A stretch of 64,000 bases of DNA from Flaccisagitta enflata (GCA_965153355.1 OZ231127.1:48050001-48114000); one strand, 5' to 3'. Shown: positions 38,326 through 52,659, counted from the first letter of the stretch. Numbers and translations: made by a program. Notes: generated from the letters alone by a model not told the origin.

Positions 38326-38604
38326 TCAAATCAAAGTCTGAGGCTCTTTCATCAAAAAAGCGGCATCAATCTTATCTTTCATTCATTCTTCATAACATTC
38401 GTAAAATCAGGAATTGTTCTGCAATTGGTTTGACACTGTTTTGTTGACTTTTCACGCTTCGTGGGATGCTTATTTTCATTACAACTGTTCATTAATTCGC
38501 ATGATGATTGATTTAAAAAAGCTCGTGCAAGCTTATGGCAGATGTTTACTTAAGGAAAGTGTCCAAGCACAGCTTAGTCGAGGTTTACTCTTAGATTGCA
38601 CAGT

Positions 38605-38810
38605 AACAAGGTCCGGCCAACACCTATAAGTCGCGTGCGAGACTTACATGATGATTTAGAATGATTTAGAATGACTTTGGATGCTCTTTAATGACTTAAG
38701 GAAATAAAAGTGATAAAAAATTAAAAGTGTGATGGACTGACAGATAGACCGAACGACCGACGGACGGACGGACAAAGCGGGGTGTAGAGTCGCGTGCACG
38801 CGACTAAAAA
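38605..38810 (+). mobile_element. HINE-like A' element, complete (206 bp)
   Basis: AACAAGGTCCGGCCAACACC, TATAAGTCGCGTGCGAGACT, ATTTAGAATG copies, (GGAC)n, hairpin GTCGCG-TGCA-CGCGAC, TAAAAA. Confidence 0.9.
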
Positions 38811-39335
38811 CAAGACCATTTCTGCTAATCTAAGGGCATGAACTAAAGAAAATCTACGATCATATTAAGGCTCTACAAAAGACCTTTCAAATGCGACGTT
38901 TGAATGCTTTATTCCTTTAGAAAAGTCAAAGGTTTGAACATAAATGTTATTGGTTATAGAAAATGCATATCTTTTTTTGACAAAGAATAATTCTAGTTTC
39001 ACTTTTTTACATAACCTTGCAACATAGGTTTATCAGAACTACTTGATATGAATTCGAAAAAAAAAGAACTTCGAAATGGCACCAAGAACAAATTTGTGAC
39101 TTGATGGGTTTATAGTCTATGCTTTAAAAAGAGTAAAGAATGGAAGATTCTTCTTAGTGAATTTTCGAGTTTTTGACCATCTTCCTTCATTTCTTTGCTA
39201 TTTCTACACGAATAAGACAACCAGCAAGGTCCTAATCATATGGTCATGGGTTTTGCTATGTAATTCTCATTGCTTGAATGTCAGACAATGGCAAAAATTT
39301 CGTTTTTTTTTATATTTTGCCATAGTTATAACTTG
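38811..39335. other. nothing recognised
   Basis: AT-rich, no coding evidence. Confidence 0.5.
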
Positions 39336-39535
39336 TAAGTCGCGTGCACGCGACTCTACGACTCGCTTTGTCCGTTGGTCGGTCGGTCGGTTGGTCGGTC
39401 GGTCGATCACACTTTACATTTTTTTATGATTTTATTTCTTTGACCTCACTGCTCCTGCCCAAATTGTCTGGTGACCTCAAATACAGCCCCTGCCCACCCG
39501 CACGTGACTTCGGAAGCCGTGTATCCGGCCTTGTT
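39336..39535 (-). mobile_element. HINE-like A element, complete
   Basis: TAAGTCGCGTGCACGCGACT, (GGTC)n, CTGCTCCTGCCCAAATT, CACCCGCACGTGAC, CCGGCCTTGTT. Sister of 19042-19238. Confidence 0.9.
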
Positions 39536-39571
39536 CAAAGTATAACGGATCAATATGTTAGCTTATGAGAA

Positions 39572-39775
39572 AACAAGGCCAACTTCCAGGTTTTCCATGC
39601 AAATTGCAAATGCCTTTTTTATTTGTTTTAGATCGCGTGCAACTGTAACCAACTTTGTCTGTCTGCCTGTCCGTCTGTCTTTCTTCCACCCGTCTGTCCG
39701 TCCATCCCTAACACTATCAACAACACCATCGCTACCCCTGCCCACCCTTACGCGATGGTGGGCTTTGGAGTTTGG
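39572..39775. mobile_element. HINE-like fragments
   Basis: An AACAAGGCCAACTTCC 5' start at 39572, then an opposite-strand partial (TAGATCGCGTGCAACTG, GTCTGTCC repeats, CCTGCCCACCCTTACGCGAT). Confidence 0.55.
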
Positions 39776-40284
39776 TTAGTAATCCTGAAACAACTTGTCC
39801 GAATAGTACTTACGTGTATTCTGCTCCACTGAGTAAAAGTCTTTCCCGATCCATTATTAACAGAATGTTGTTTTTGGTTTGAGTTAATTACAGAAATAAA
39901 AATAAAAAACTCTTCGCTGTTGAAATCCAAGACTGATGTAAGGAAAATGGATCTGTTCTTCAAGATGACAATTTCAGTCGGATGTCCTTGAACCTCGCTT
40001 CGTGTTGATTATGTACAGACTCGATCCTAAACGCTAAAGACTACCGAAAACTGCTTCCCTGACAGCGGGCAGAACTAGTCGGGCCGCTTTCTCTTTTGTT
40101 TTAATTTGATTGTCACTGAATCAGTCATTAGACCAATCTTTCTCGTTCACGACTCTCAGCTCAGTGTCCCTTACTGACTGTCTCTCTCTGTTGTCAAATA
40201 TGATTTTCAATCTATCTGAGTAACCCGGTAACCTGATAACCCGGTAACCCTGTTCCTTGTGTCTGTCTGTCTCAGTCGCCGCCT

Positions 40285-40288
40285 CTAC

Positions 40289-40335
<47 letters not shown>
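40285..40335. repeat. (TCTG)n
   Basis: TGTC tetranucleotides, part of a wider TCTG-rich stretch 40255-40440. Confidence 0.95.
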
Positions 40336-40496
40336 TGTTTTGTATGTGTTGACATGTCTGTTTCTGTAGGTCTTTGTCTGTTTCCGACTGTCTCTCTGTC
40401 TGCGTGCCTTTATAATCTTCTTTTGTCCCCGCCTGTCTCTCCACTCAAATCTTGCCTGGCTTGTGTCTGTACGTGTTTGGTTTTCAGTTTTCTATT

Positions 40497-41580
<1,084 letters not shown>

Positions 41581-41582
41581 TG

Positions 41583-41812
<230 letters not shown>

Positions 41813-41829
41813 GTCTTTGATTCGGCAGT

Positions 41830-41978
41830 CAACCAAGCCCCTTGACGATGGCGTCTGTCTTTCTCAACCAGTCCACTTGTCGAGTCACGCCTACAAATAT
41901 CACTGTGCTCTGGAAGACGGCCCTTGGGAGTTGGGACCACGATTCAGCCGCCACCGCGACGGCCGCCACCGCGTAGAG
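41830..41978 (-). other. coding-like island of unknown identity
   Basis: GC-rich 150-bp island between two simple repeats. The minus strand reads AAESWSQLPRAVFQSTVIFV then GVTRQVDWLRKTD, protein-like. The plus strand is also open (MASVFLNQSTCRVTP). No flanking exons or family could be recognised. Confidence 0.3.
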
Positions 41979-41999
41979 GAGGAAAAGAAACAAATGGCG

Positions 42000-42620
42000 A
42001 AGGAGGACAGGGAGGGTAAGAGGGAGGAAGAAGAGGAGGGTAAGAGGAAGGAAGAAGAGGAGGGTAAGAAGAAGGAAGAGGGAAGGAAAAAGTGGAGGGT
42101 AAAACCAAGGAAGAAGAGAAGGGTTAAAGGAAAGAAGAAGAGAAGGGTAAAAGGAAGGAAGAAGGGGAGGGTACGAGGAAGGAAGAAGAGGAGGGTAAAA
42201 GCAAGGAGGAAAAGAAACAAATGGAGTATTAGGGCGAAGAAGGACAAGGAGGGTAAGAGGGAGGAAGAGGAGGAGGGTAAAAACAAGGTAGAAGAGGAGG
42301 ATAAAAAGAAAGAAGAAGAGGAGGGTAAGAGGAAGGAAGAAGAGGAGGGTAAAAGCAAGGAAGAAGAGGAGGGTAAGAGGAAGGAAGAAGGGAAGGAAAA
42401 AGAGGAGGGTAAAAACAAGGTATAAGAGGAGGGTAAAAGGAAAGAAGAAGAGGAGGGTAAAAGGAAGGAAGAAGAGGAGGGTAAAAGCAAGGAAGAAGAG
42501 GAGGGTAAGAGGAAGGAAGAAGAGGAGGGTAAGAGGAAGGAAGAGGAAAGGAAAAAGAGGAGGGTAAAACAAGGAAGAAGAGGAGGGTAAAAGGAAAGAA
42601 GAAAGGAGGGTAAGAGGAGG
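42000..42620 (+). repeat. GAAGAAGAGGAGGGTAAGAG minisatellite
   Basis: About 24-27-bp purine-only units with AAGAGGAGGGTAAAAG variants. The array resumes at 43520-43660 after the paired C elements. Confidence 0.93.
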
Positions 42621-42634
42621 GGAGAGGGGAGTGA

Positions 42635-42957
42635 ACTAGTCATCCAAGGATCGCACATGGTCAGCGGTACCCGATGCCCTGCTGGGAGTGATCCAGTGAA
42701 GAAGTGGAGTGAGAGCAGGGCAGCGGCCCCAAAGGGCCGATGTCCTGTAGAACACAGGGAGGGCCTGGAGGCCTGGAGGGCTAAATTGAGGGCTCGGAGG
42801 GCAAATTTGAGGGCTGGGAGGGAAAATTTGAGGCCATCGGGGGCAGGGGGAGGAAGGGGGATGGACGAAGGACGGACGGAAGGACGGAAGGACGGACATA
42901 TGGAAATTCCCCCTGTGCTCTACAGGACATCGGCCCTTTGGGGCCGCTGCCCAAAAA
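42635..42957 (+). mobile_element. HINE-like C element (first of a tandem pair)
   Basis: AACTAGTCATCCAAGGATCG, CACATGGTCAGCGGTACCCG, GCAGCGGCCCCAAAGGGCCG, GGAGGGCTAAATTGAGG units, GGAC core, CGGCCCTTTGGGGCCGCTGC, CCAAAAA. Confidence 0.88.
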
Positions 42958-42961
42958 GGAA

Positions 42962-43519
42962 GGAACTAGTCATCCAAGGATCGCACATGGTCAGCGGTAC
43001 CCGATGCCCTGCTGGGAGTGATCCAGTGAAAAAGTGGAGTGAGAGCAGGGCAGCGGCCCCAAAGGGCCGATGTCCTGTAGAACACAGGGAGGAATTTCCA
43101 TACGTCCTGAGGGGGCATATTTCAGGCTTTAAATGACTGATTAAGACCGCTGAAGGCATATTTGAAGGCTGGAGGGCAGAATTAAGGCTTGGAGAGCCGA
43201 TTTGAGGTTTGGAGGGCAAATTTAAGCCATGGAGGGTTGATTTTATGCTTGGAGGGCTAATTGAAGGTCTGGAAGGCAGATTTGAGGTCTGGAGGTCAGA
43301 TTTGAGGTGGGGGGGCTGATTTGAAGCCTGGAAAGCTGATTTGAGGCCTGGAGGGCTGAATTGAGGGCTGGGAGGGCAAATTTGAGGGCTGGGAGAGTGA
43401 ATCTGAGGCCAAGGGGGGGGACGGAAGGACGGACGGAAGGACGGATGGAAGGACGGACGTATGGAAATTCCCCCCTGTGTTCTATAGGACATCGGCCCTT
43501 TGGGGCCGCTGCCCAAAAA
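42962..43519 (+). mobile_element. HINE-like C element (second of a tandem pair)
   Basis: Nearly the same 5' 130 bp as the preceding copy, longer GGAGGGCTGATTTGAGGCCT-type tandem section (43100-43400), same 3' tip and AAAAA. Confidence 0.88.
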
Positions 43520-43667
43520 GGGGAGGGTAAGAGGAAGGAAGAAGAGGAGGGTAAAAGCAAGGAAGATGAGGAGGGTAAAAGGAAGGAAGATAAGGAGGGT
43601 AAGAGGAAGGAAGAAGGGGAGAGTAAAGAGTATTTGGATGAGGGGCAAAGAGGAAGGTGAAAGAACG

Positions 43668-43863
43668 TAAGTGGAGAAGAAAGAAAAGCAGAAAAAGAAG
43701 AAGAAGATGAAGAAGAAGACAAAGAAGAAGGAGAAGAAGGAGAAGGAGAAGGAGGAGAAGAAGAAGAAGAAGAAGAAGAAGAAGAAGAAGAAGAAGAAGA
43801 AGAAGAAGAAGAAGAAGAAGAAGAAGAAGAAGAAGAAGAAGAAGAAGAAGAAGAAGAAGAGCA
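43668..43863. repeat. (GAA)n
   Basis: AAG/GAA triplets, pure over the last ~110 bp. Confidence 0.96.
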
Positions 43864-44747
43864 AGCTGGGCAGAAGCGATATCTCAAAGATCATATATTA
43901 AAATACTGGAGGCACAGTAATTGATATAGCTACACTGATGAATTGACTGAAGTTATAAAACGAGTCGACCAAGGCATGAACGTTTAAACTGAGTGTCCTG
44001 AGGGATCGTATTGCCTATTGGTGACAAATAAACTATGACGAAGCGATTGAGAGAATAAAAATCGTGAAAGGGAGTCCCCAAAGAAAGAGTCGTTGAATGA
44101 CGTACGTTTAGTGCTGATCAAAGTGTCACTCAAGGGAACAACTATAAAAAAGAAGGCGTGATGAATATCACAAATAAACGTCGAGGGTAACATGTAACAT
44201 CACCGTTTGGGCGTCTGTTAGAAAGTCTAGATATTTGTAAATGTTCTCCCCCACCTTTGCAATAAATTGTGACACATGTAAGGGAGCATGTGTGTATCAG
44301 TAAGAGTATTGTGATGCGGGGGACGAGTGAATGCATCGGTCGATATTGACAATACAGTTCATTCCATCAAGTCTCATCCGTTGCCTTTTATGGCCTTGTT
44401 TAATTTCACTGTCGGAAGCTGTTAATCATGTTGCTTGTAAAGCGTAAAGAGGTAAGAAATAAAAAAAGAGCCACGACGCAACGTTGCCGCGGTGCTAATG
44501 AAAAGTATTCAACCCGCAGCGCACAGGCGGTAACAGATATAAAGTCGCGCATCGCTATAGACCAGCCACTATTAAGAGACGTCCTGCTTAAAGGTATGAA
44601 ACATTTTTTTTTCAGGAGTAAGAAAATTACTGCTTATTGTATATTGACAATAAAACAGCTTCATCATGGGAGATACTCATGGATATCCAAGTCAGAAAAG
44701 ATATTACAGTTATGTATTTGAGTGGGCAATACGACAACTTCATTATA
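43864..44747. other. no gene supported
   Basis: Unique-looking DNA. A short basic frame at 44428-44600 has no recognised motif. Confidence 0.4.
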
Positions 44748-45251
44748 AATAAGGCCAACACATACAAGTTGCGTGCGAGACTTACAGTAGGGTAGGGGCT
44801 TGATGGGACCCCTGACAAAAAATTCAAAACTAAGGTCTCTTCACATGTTTTAATCAAATCTAATGTTTTTAAAAGTGTTTGAAACAGTTCCCAAATAAAA
44901 GATTTTACTCAGGGGCCCAGGGTATGAAGTCTTAAGGTAAATCTCTGAAAATCGTGAAAAAAACGCTAAAATCGCCAAATTCATGGTCACCATTTTTTAG
45001 ATATTTCGTTGTAAGATTGATAAAAAACCTTGGGATTGGTCTTGTTTGAAGGACATACTAGTGGGAGAATTTGGACAAGAGGACAGTAGACCCCCGGGGG
45101 CCCCAGAGGGGCCTCCAAACAGCCCTGAAATGACCTAGAATAACTTAGAATGACTTAGAATGACTTAGTTTGACTTAAAATGACTTAAGGAAATAAAATT
45201 GATAAAAAAGAAAAAAGTGTAACGGACCGACAGACAGAGAGACAGACAGAC

Positions 45252-45327
<76 letters not shown>

Positions 45328-45360
45328 CAATGGACGGAGTCGCGTGCACGCGACTAAAAA
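44748..45360 (+). mobile_element. HINE-like A' element, enlarged
   Basis: AATAAGGCCAACACATACAA, GTTGCGTGCGAGACTTAC, then ~330 bp of unrelated sequence, GACTTAGAATGACTTAGAAT, (GACA)n 45225-45325, hairpin GTCGCG-TGCA-CGCGAC, TAAAAA. Confidence 0.85.
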
Positions 45361-45882
45361 TAATTTGTTTCAGTACCTTTAGAAAGAGTAAGTAGATAGC
45401 GAGGGGTCACAGAGGTAACTAAAAAACTGGGCAGCATGCAGTTTAGGCAGTAATCTTTTGATCACTAATTACGATTTGAAGAGGCGGAACACTGAACACC
45501 GGGCAGGAAGGGCCGGGGGTGGAGGGAAGGCGGGTAAGGAGTGGCTCAAGACGAAGAAAAGAGGGACGCAGTTTTAAAGGCTGATCGAACCGTTCGGAGG
45601 GCAGAGATGCAACTTGAAAAGGAAGGATACAAGTAGATTCGACGGGGAATATGGCGAGGTGAGGTCAGGTTAGGTCAAACATGTAGCGAGGATGCGGGAA
45701 ATAAATGGCTTGGGTACTTGAGGCTTACATGCAGGAAAAACCGCGCCTTACTGACCAATCTCTTACAACTACAAGCCGCAGGTCCTTGTAAATTTGGCAG
45801 CGATGCAAGACCATTCTCAAGATGTGGTGAGAATCCTCTTTAACTTATCCCAGGAGATCAGCAAAGAGAAAGAATGTGATAA
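45361..45882. other. nothing recognised
   Basis: No coding or repeat signal seen. Confidence 0.45.
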
Positions 45883-46156
45883 AACAAGGCCAAGTAGGCC
45901 AACGATGCGTCCTCTTTGAATCAACGACTTTTATGAATGAATGTTTTTTTTTATGAATGAATGTCATTTGTGAATGAATAAATAATTTAATGAATGAATT
46001 ACTAGATGTATGCTTCTTTTACTGGGTCAGAACAACTTTTCTGTCGAAAAAATATTTGATTTTGATGTTTCTAATGAATGCATTACCAATAGACCGACCA
46101 ACCGACCGACCGACGGACACAGCCTATTATAGAGATGCGAGGACGCATCTAAAAAA
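45883..46156 (+). mobile_element. HINE-like B element
   Basis: AACAAGGCCAAGTAGGCCAA, code CGATGCGTCCTCTTTG, GAATGAAT core, GACCGACC, CTATTATAGAGATGCG, AGGA loop, CGCATCT, AAAAAA. Confidence 0.88.
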
Positions 46157-47120
46157 AGAAAAACGACCGAAAATGGGATCTAAAAAGAAGAGAAAGAAAG
46201 AAAAATTAGAAAGAGAAGGAGAAAAAAAAAAGAGAAAGAATTGAATGGGAGTAAAATGGCACGCGTGGCCATTTCTACCCAATGTCCTTAGCTCGTGCCA
46301 GCTTCGGCCGATCGATGATAACCCGAGACGCCTCAAGAATATGTAAGATGTTTGAGTATAAAAGATAGATGGCGCATTGTAAAAGTACCGATCGCAGGCA
46401 AAAAAAAAAAAAAAAAGAATGATGGCAGAGGAAAAGAGTCTCAAGCAGACGGGATGATGGGAAAGATGCCATCGCGTATTTTTTTACGAAAACAAACAAA
46501 CAAGCGTAAAAAAGACCGAAAAAGTCGCGCGAAGTTAAGCAGTAATGCAGAGGTTAACTTTGTCCCAAGAGCTTATGTACTCACGGTCGGACATAATTGT
46601 AAATAGAAGATTCCGTGATTCGTCAATTTGAAGAAGAAAAAAAAAGACACTCAATGGTGAAATTTGCCAGTGATAGTGTCCCAATAACTCACATATGGAA
46701 ACAACGAATTTGCATCTAACTAGAATTGAAAGGACGAAAAAATATGATTGATATCAGTTTGGCATTTTGGCGCAGTTGCCGGGTTGCACATGCAAAAACC
46801 TTATCACACATTTCGCATTTCTTCATGAATTATGATCATGAAAAGAAAACAAATGAAGAATGATTAGATAAGACCGACAAAGAGACAGACGAATGAGGTG
46901 ATAAATACTAGGCAACGCACGTGACAAAAACGCAAAAAAAGAAAAGAAAAAAAGGACAACCGAGACAACCGAGGCAGTGTGTGTGAGAATTATGACGGGG
47001 AAAGTGGATTGAGGGGGCTGAGCGTGAGAATCATGAAAGAGGATTGAGGGGGCTGTGTCGTGTGTCGAGGATGCCTTTGGCGTGATGTTTCAAACACTAT
47101 AAGTTAGTGATAGGGTGGGT
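46157..47120. other. no gene supported
   Basis: A-rich low-complexity text and unique DNA; no recognised family. Confidence 0.45.
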
Positions 47121-47127
47121 AATTTCT

Positions 47128-47330
47128 GGATCGATGGATGGATTGATTGATGGATGGATGGATCGATGGATGGATGGATGGATGGATAGATGGATGGATA
47201 GACGAAATGGAATCGATATCATATGGATGGATGGATTAATGGACGAAAGGATCGATGGAAGGATGACAGAAAGATGGATGGATTGATCATAGATGGACGG
47301 ATGGATGAATTGATGGATGAATAGAAGACA
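47128..47330. repeat. (GGAT)n, degenerate
   Basis: ATGGATGGAT tetranucleotides with many substitutions. Confidence 0.9.
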
Positions 47331-47694
47331 GGATCAGTACAGAAATATTGTAATGTCAAGAGGCATGATAGGATGGAAGGGCTAGAAGGGATAAAAGATA
47401 GATGGATGCATAGAAAACGAGTGATAGAATTCAGTTGCGATATTGGAGGAGTCATCGCATTGCCTTTCATTTTGGGTGGGGTGTGGGGGGGGGGGATTGG
47501 GGTGGCGGGAAAAGGCGAGAGAGAATTCCAGTTGCCAACCACTCGGATGCCATTCGCATCGCATAGAAGCTCTCATTGGGCCGGAATACATGGGCAGTTA
47601 CACGACCATTTAACTATAACGATAACGCGTTGGCCATATCTCAAGTAAATGGACCCCGACCAGTTTGACTTAAAGAAGAGAGGACACTATGACG

Positions 47695-47845
47695 GTCCCA
47701 TGACGACGACGATGACGACGAAGGCGGCGACGACGACGACGACGATGGCGATGACGGTGACGATGACGATGAGGACGACGAGATGGGTATGACGAGAAGG
47801 GGAGGGAGGAGGATGTTGACGACGACGACGACGACGAGAGGAAGG
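47695..47845. repeat. (GAC)n, degenerate
   Basis: GACGACGATGACGACG triplets, stop-free in several frames. Confidence 0.9.
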
Positions 47846-47999
47846 GGTTGTGGATGACGAGGAACGATGGCGTCCTTAAAGAAAATATACGAGGACGCTG
47901 AGATTCGGTCCGCCGAGTCTCTTTTACGGTCAGTTGCCCAAAGCTTGGAAACAAAACCCAGCTCGGAAACAAAACCCATCTCATGGAACTGATTTCCTT

Positions 48000-48133
48000 T
48001 CTTTTATTTTCTTTTTCTTTTCCCCCTCTTTTTTTTTCTTATTCTTTTTTTTTTCTTTTCTCTTTTTCCTTTTCTTTTTCTTTTTCTTTTTCTTTTTCTT
48101 TTTCTTTTTCTTTCTTTTTTTTTCTTTTTTTCC
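48000..48133. repeat. (CTTTTT)n pyrimidine tract
   Basis: TTTTTC hexamers run up to the element at 48134 and continue at 48250-48560. Confidence 0.9.
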
Positions 48134-48250
48134 TTTTTAGGTGCGACAAAGCACCTCTATAACTGGCTCTGTCCGTCGGTCGGTTGGTCGGTCGGTCTGT
48201 AACGCATTCGTTCGACGATCCACACGTCGCACCTTATTGGCCTCAGCCTT
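48134..48250 (-). mobile_element. HINE-like element with AGGTGC stem
   Basis: TTTTTAGGTGCGACAAAGCA at the 3' side (hairpin AGGTGC-TTTGTC-GCACCT), CTATAACTGG, (GGTC)n, GTCGCACCTTATTGGCCTC at the 5' side. The 5' code mirrors loop plus right arm. A singular stem in this window. Confidence 0.82.
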
Positions 48251-48560
48251 TTTTTTCTTTTTTCTTTTTTTCTTTTTCTTTTTTTCTTTTTTTTCTTTTT
48301 TTCTTTTTCTTCTTTTTTTTTTCTTTTTCCTTTTTTCTTTTTTTTCTTTTTCTTTTTCTTTTTCTTTTCCTCTTTTCTTTTTTTCTTTTTTCTACTTTTC
48401 TTTTGCTCTTTTTTTCTTTTCTTTTTCTTTTTCTTTTTCTTACTTTTTTTCTTTACTTTTTCTTTTACTTTTTCTCTTTTTTTTCTTTTTCTTTTTCTTT
48501 TTCTTCTCCTTCTGCTTTTTTTTCCATTTTCTCTTTCTTTTTCCTTTACCTTCTTTTTCG
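48251..48560. repeat. (CTTTTT)n pyrimidine tract, continued
   Basis: The T/C-only tract, sharing the flank of the element. Confidence 0.9.
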
Positions 48561-49159
48561 TCTTCTTCCCCCTCTCTTTTCCAATGCTCTCCTTTGTTCT
48601 CTTTTTCTTCTACAATTTTTTTTTCTTGCTTTTCCTCAAATTTCTTCTTCCGCATTTTTTTTTTCACCAAAAATATCCCCCAAAAAAAAGAAGAAGGAGA
48701 AGAACCGAAGAAGAACAAGGAATTCCTCTCCTCCGAATCGCGGAGAATTTGTGGAAATCCATGAGGGAATTCAATAAAAACCGTGGCCACGAATTATTCA
48801 ATGACGCTCCCACGTGCACCAACGAGGGAAAGAAAGGTAAAGAAAAGGAAAGGATAAAGAATAAGGAAAGGAAAACGAAAAAGAAATGGGAACAATTACG
48901 TTTAGTGGAAGGCCTTTTTCCCTCACCCACGACTCACCTCTTTCCGCTTGACCTCTTCAAGTCTAACTTAGTTTTGTCAAACATCGATGCTGCTTTTTTC
49001 CTTATTCACACACGAATAGCGATGCTTTATTCATTTCTATCTATACACTTGCACTTTATTCAAGATTTCTGGGTACAGCTATTTGTTTGGCGAGATTACG
49101 ACATTGATTGCACGAAATGACGTTCATAACGGATTGCAGTGACGATATGATCAACGCAC

Positions 49160-49164
<5 letters not shown>
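48561..49164. other. no gene supported
   Basis: Mixed sequence with open frames but no recognisable protein family. Confidence 0.4.
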
Positions 49165-49205
<41 letters not shown>

Positions 49206-49222
49206 AGAAGAGTTGTTTATCG

Positions 49223-49564
49223 TTTTAGTCGCGGACTTGCGATTCTATCATTTAAGAGGCTTTGTCCCTCCGTCGGTCTGTCCGTTGATTGGGGGTCATG
49301 TCATCGAGTTGGAGAATGTGAATACGAGCATTTTCGCTCCTGCCCACGCCACGGGGGAGGCTTTCATAGGTCAAGAAAAATTCTCGGTCATAATGGCGAG
49401 TGGTTTGGGCCTCAGGAAGGCTTTCTTTATCACTTCATACCAAAATGAAATTTTTTTTGCTTCAAAATTTTTTTAAAAATGCCGTAAAACGCCGTGAAAA
49501 GCCGTAAAATTGGCATATTTGACAGTTGCCCACGACTGGCATTGGCCTTGTATCCGGTCTTGTT
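49223..49564 (-). mobile_element. HINE-like element, A/R intermediate
   Basis: TTTTAGTCGCGGACTTGCGA, TTTAAGAGGCTTTGTCC, GTCGGTC, CTCCTGCCCA, CACGACTGGCATTGGCC, GTATCCGGTCTTGTT. Contains GCCGTAAAA repeats (49480-49510). Confidence 0.78.
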
Positions 49565-50030
49565 GTTTGATGGTTACTTGTTATTCTTGTTGTGGTCATT
49601 AATAAGGGGAAAGAGAGAAAATAGGAAACAACAGATGAAAGGTGAGACAGATGAGAGAGTGAAAACGTAAAAAGTACAAAGGAGAACAGAAGGTGCAGCA
49701 AAGGTGAAAGGAAAAAAAAGAAAAAAGTACTGGTATCGATCTTTTGTCTGGATTTGGGCTTGTTGTTCCTTTTTTTCTTTCTTTCTTTTTTTTTTTTCTC
49801 CTCCAGTGGGTTTTTATTTGTGGGCGGAGAGCCACAATTTTCGTCCCAATTCCGACTCATGAATAAAAGACGAAACTCGTTCCCGGCTTTCCCGCTTTCA
49901 TGAATTCTTACTTCCGCCCTGCCGGAATTTCCGGCATTTCAGCTTCCGGCAGTCAGTGTCGACATTACCGGTCATGACTCTCACAGTCTGAGTATGGCTG
50001 TCTGTATGGCTGTCTGTCATTTTGTCTAAC
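49565..50030. other. nothing recognised
   Basis: No gene; a T-tract near 49770-49800. Confidence 0.45.
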
Positions 50031-50033
50031 TGT

Positions 50034-50047
50034 CTGTCTGTCAGTCA

Positions 50048-50122
<75 letters not shown>
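50034..50122. repeat. (TCTG)n
   Basis: Pure TCTG over ~80 bp. Confidence 0.97.
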
Positions 50123-50209
50123 GGTCCGACCATCCTTTCCTACCGTATGCCCATGTGTCCAAGTGTCCATCTTTCTGTCATGCCAGAGATCAGAATCTCA
50201 ATCTCTTTG

Positions 50210-50535
50210 TAAAACTGCTTGCTTGCATATCTGCCTGTCTAACAGTTTGTCCGCCTGGCTGTCTTTCAGTCTGTCTGATTGTCTCTCTGTCTCTGTCTCT
50301 TTCTCTGTCTCTCACTCTTTTGCTTGCTTGCATATCTGCCTGTCTAACAGTCTGTCTGCCTGGCTGTCTTTCAGTCTGTTTGATTGTCTCTCTGTCTCTG
50401 TCTCTTTCTCTGTCTCTCGCTCTGTTGCTTGCTTGCATATCTGCCTGTCTAACAGTCTGTCTGCCTGTCTGTCTTTCAGTCTGTCTGATTGTCTCTGTCT
50501 CTGTCTCTTTCTCTGTCTCTGTCTCTGTCTCTGTC
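50210..50535. repeat. ~105-bp tandem repeat x3
   Basis: TGCTTGCTTGCATATCTGCC starts units near 50215, 50324 and 50427. Each continues GTCTAACAGTCTGTC and ends in TCTCTGTCTC text. Confidence 0.9.
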
Positions 50536-50557
50536 TCTTTCTCTGTTTCTGTCTCTG

Positions 50558-50760
<203 letters not shown>

Positions 50761-50999
50761 ATGGTTACGTCCTGAAAAGTTTTCTTTGACTGAATCCCTT
50801 CTAAATGGCGTCCTTAACTTACTTACGGTTGTATCCTTTTTGAATGACGTGTTGAGCAGTTGAGGTGTGTCTTGTTTGATATCTAAGTTCTTACTGTTTT
50901 GAATTGGAATGCTTTCAATCAAATTCCCAGTCATCCCCCTCCGTACCTCTTCTATTTCGTTTCTATGATTATGACATACCCATTACTCATTGAGTTTTT

Positions 51000-51075
51000 C
51001 GATTTTTCCACGTATTTCTATAACTGGCTGTGTCGGTCGATTGGTCGGTCAGTTAGTTGGTCTATACAATTCCCC
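51000..51075 (-). mobile_element. possible HINE-like relic
   Basis: TTTCTATAACTGGCTGTGTC with GGTCGATTGGTCGGTC, resembling the 48134 copy; no 5' end found. Confidence 0.35.
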
Positions 51076-51142
51076 CTTATCCCGGTCCATCTGTTGGTCA
51101 CGCAATTGTTTATATCATAAAATTTGGGGCACTTTCATCCTA

Positions 51143-51500
51143 AAAGCATCATTCATTCGTTTGATCATTCATATGATGATACCTTCATTCATTAATTCAT
51201 TCATTCATTCAATCATTCATTCATTCATTCATTCATTCATTCATTCATTCATTCATTCATTCATTCATTCATTCATTTATTCATTCATTTATTCAATTTA
51301 TTCATTTATTCATTTATTCATTCATTCATTCATTTATTCATTCATTCCTTCAGTCATTCATTCATTCAATTCATTCATTCATTCAAATTTATTCATTTAT
51401 TCATTTATTCATTCAATCTCTCATTCATTCACTCATTCTTTCATTCATTCATTCTTTTATTCTTTCATTCTTTCATTTATTCTTTCATTCATTCATGCAT
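51143..51500. repeat. (ATTC)n
   Basis: ATTC tetranucleotides with ATTT interruptions over ~350 bp. Confidence 0.95.
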
Positions 51501-52417
<917 letters not shown>

Positions 52418-52659
52418 ATTGCTTCGGCCCGTTTTCTGCCTTGGAAGAAGGCGCTGTTACACCATCAACCGGAAGTCCCACGTGTTTGCGTTATCGCGTT
52501 TTTTTCCCTTCGCTCTCTGAGCTCTCGGCAACGTCTACTACTCCCAGAGACGCGAGAAGGGAGAAGTGAGAAAAGCGTTAGGGAGTAGTGGTAATTTATG
52601 GCAAGAGAAAAAACCATTAGCGCGACATCCCACGACATACTACCGGAACATCTCCGAAG

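Noticed and set aside
42920-43894. 324-codon minus-strand frame
   Set aside because: Composed of (GAA)n, a minisatellite and two C elements; no domain visible.
47641-47984. Ser-rich and His/Arg-rich minus-strand frames
   Set aside because: Encoded by a degenerate (GAC)n tract; no conserved features.
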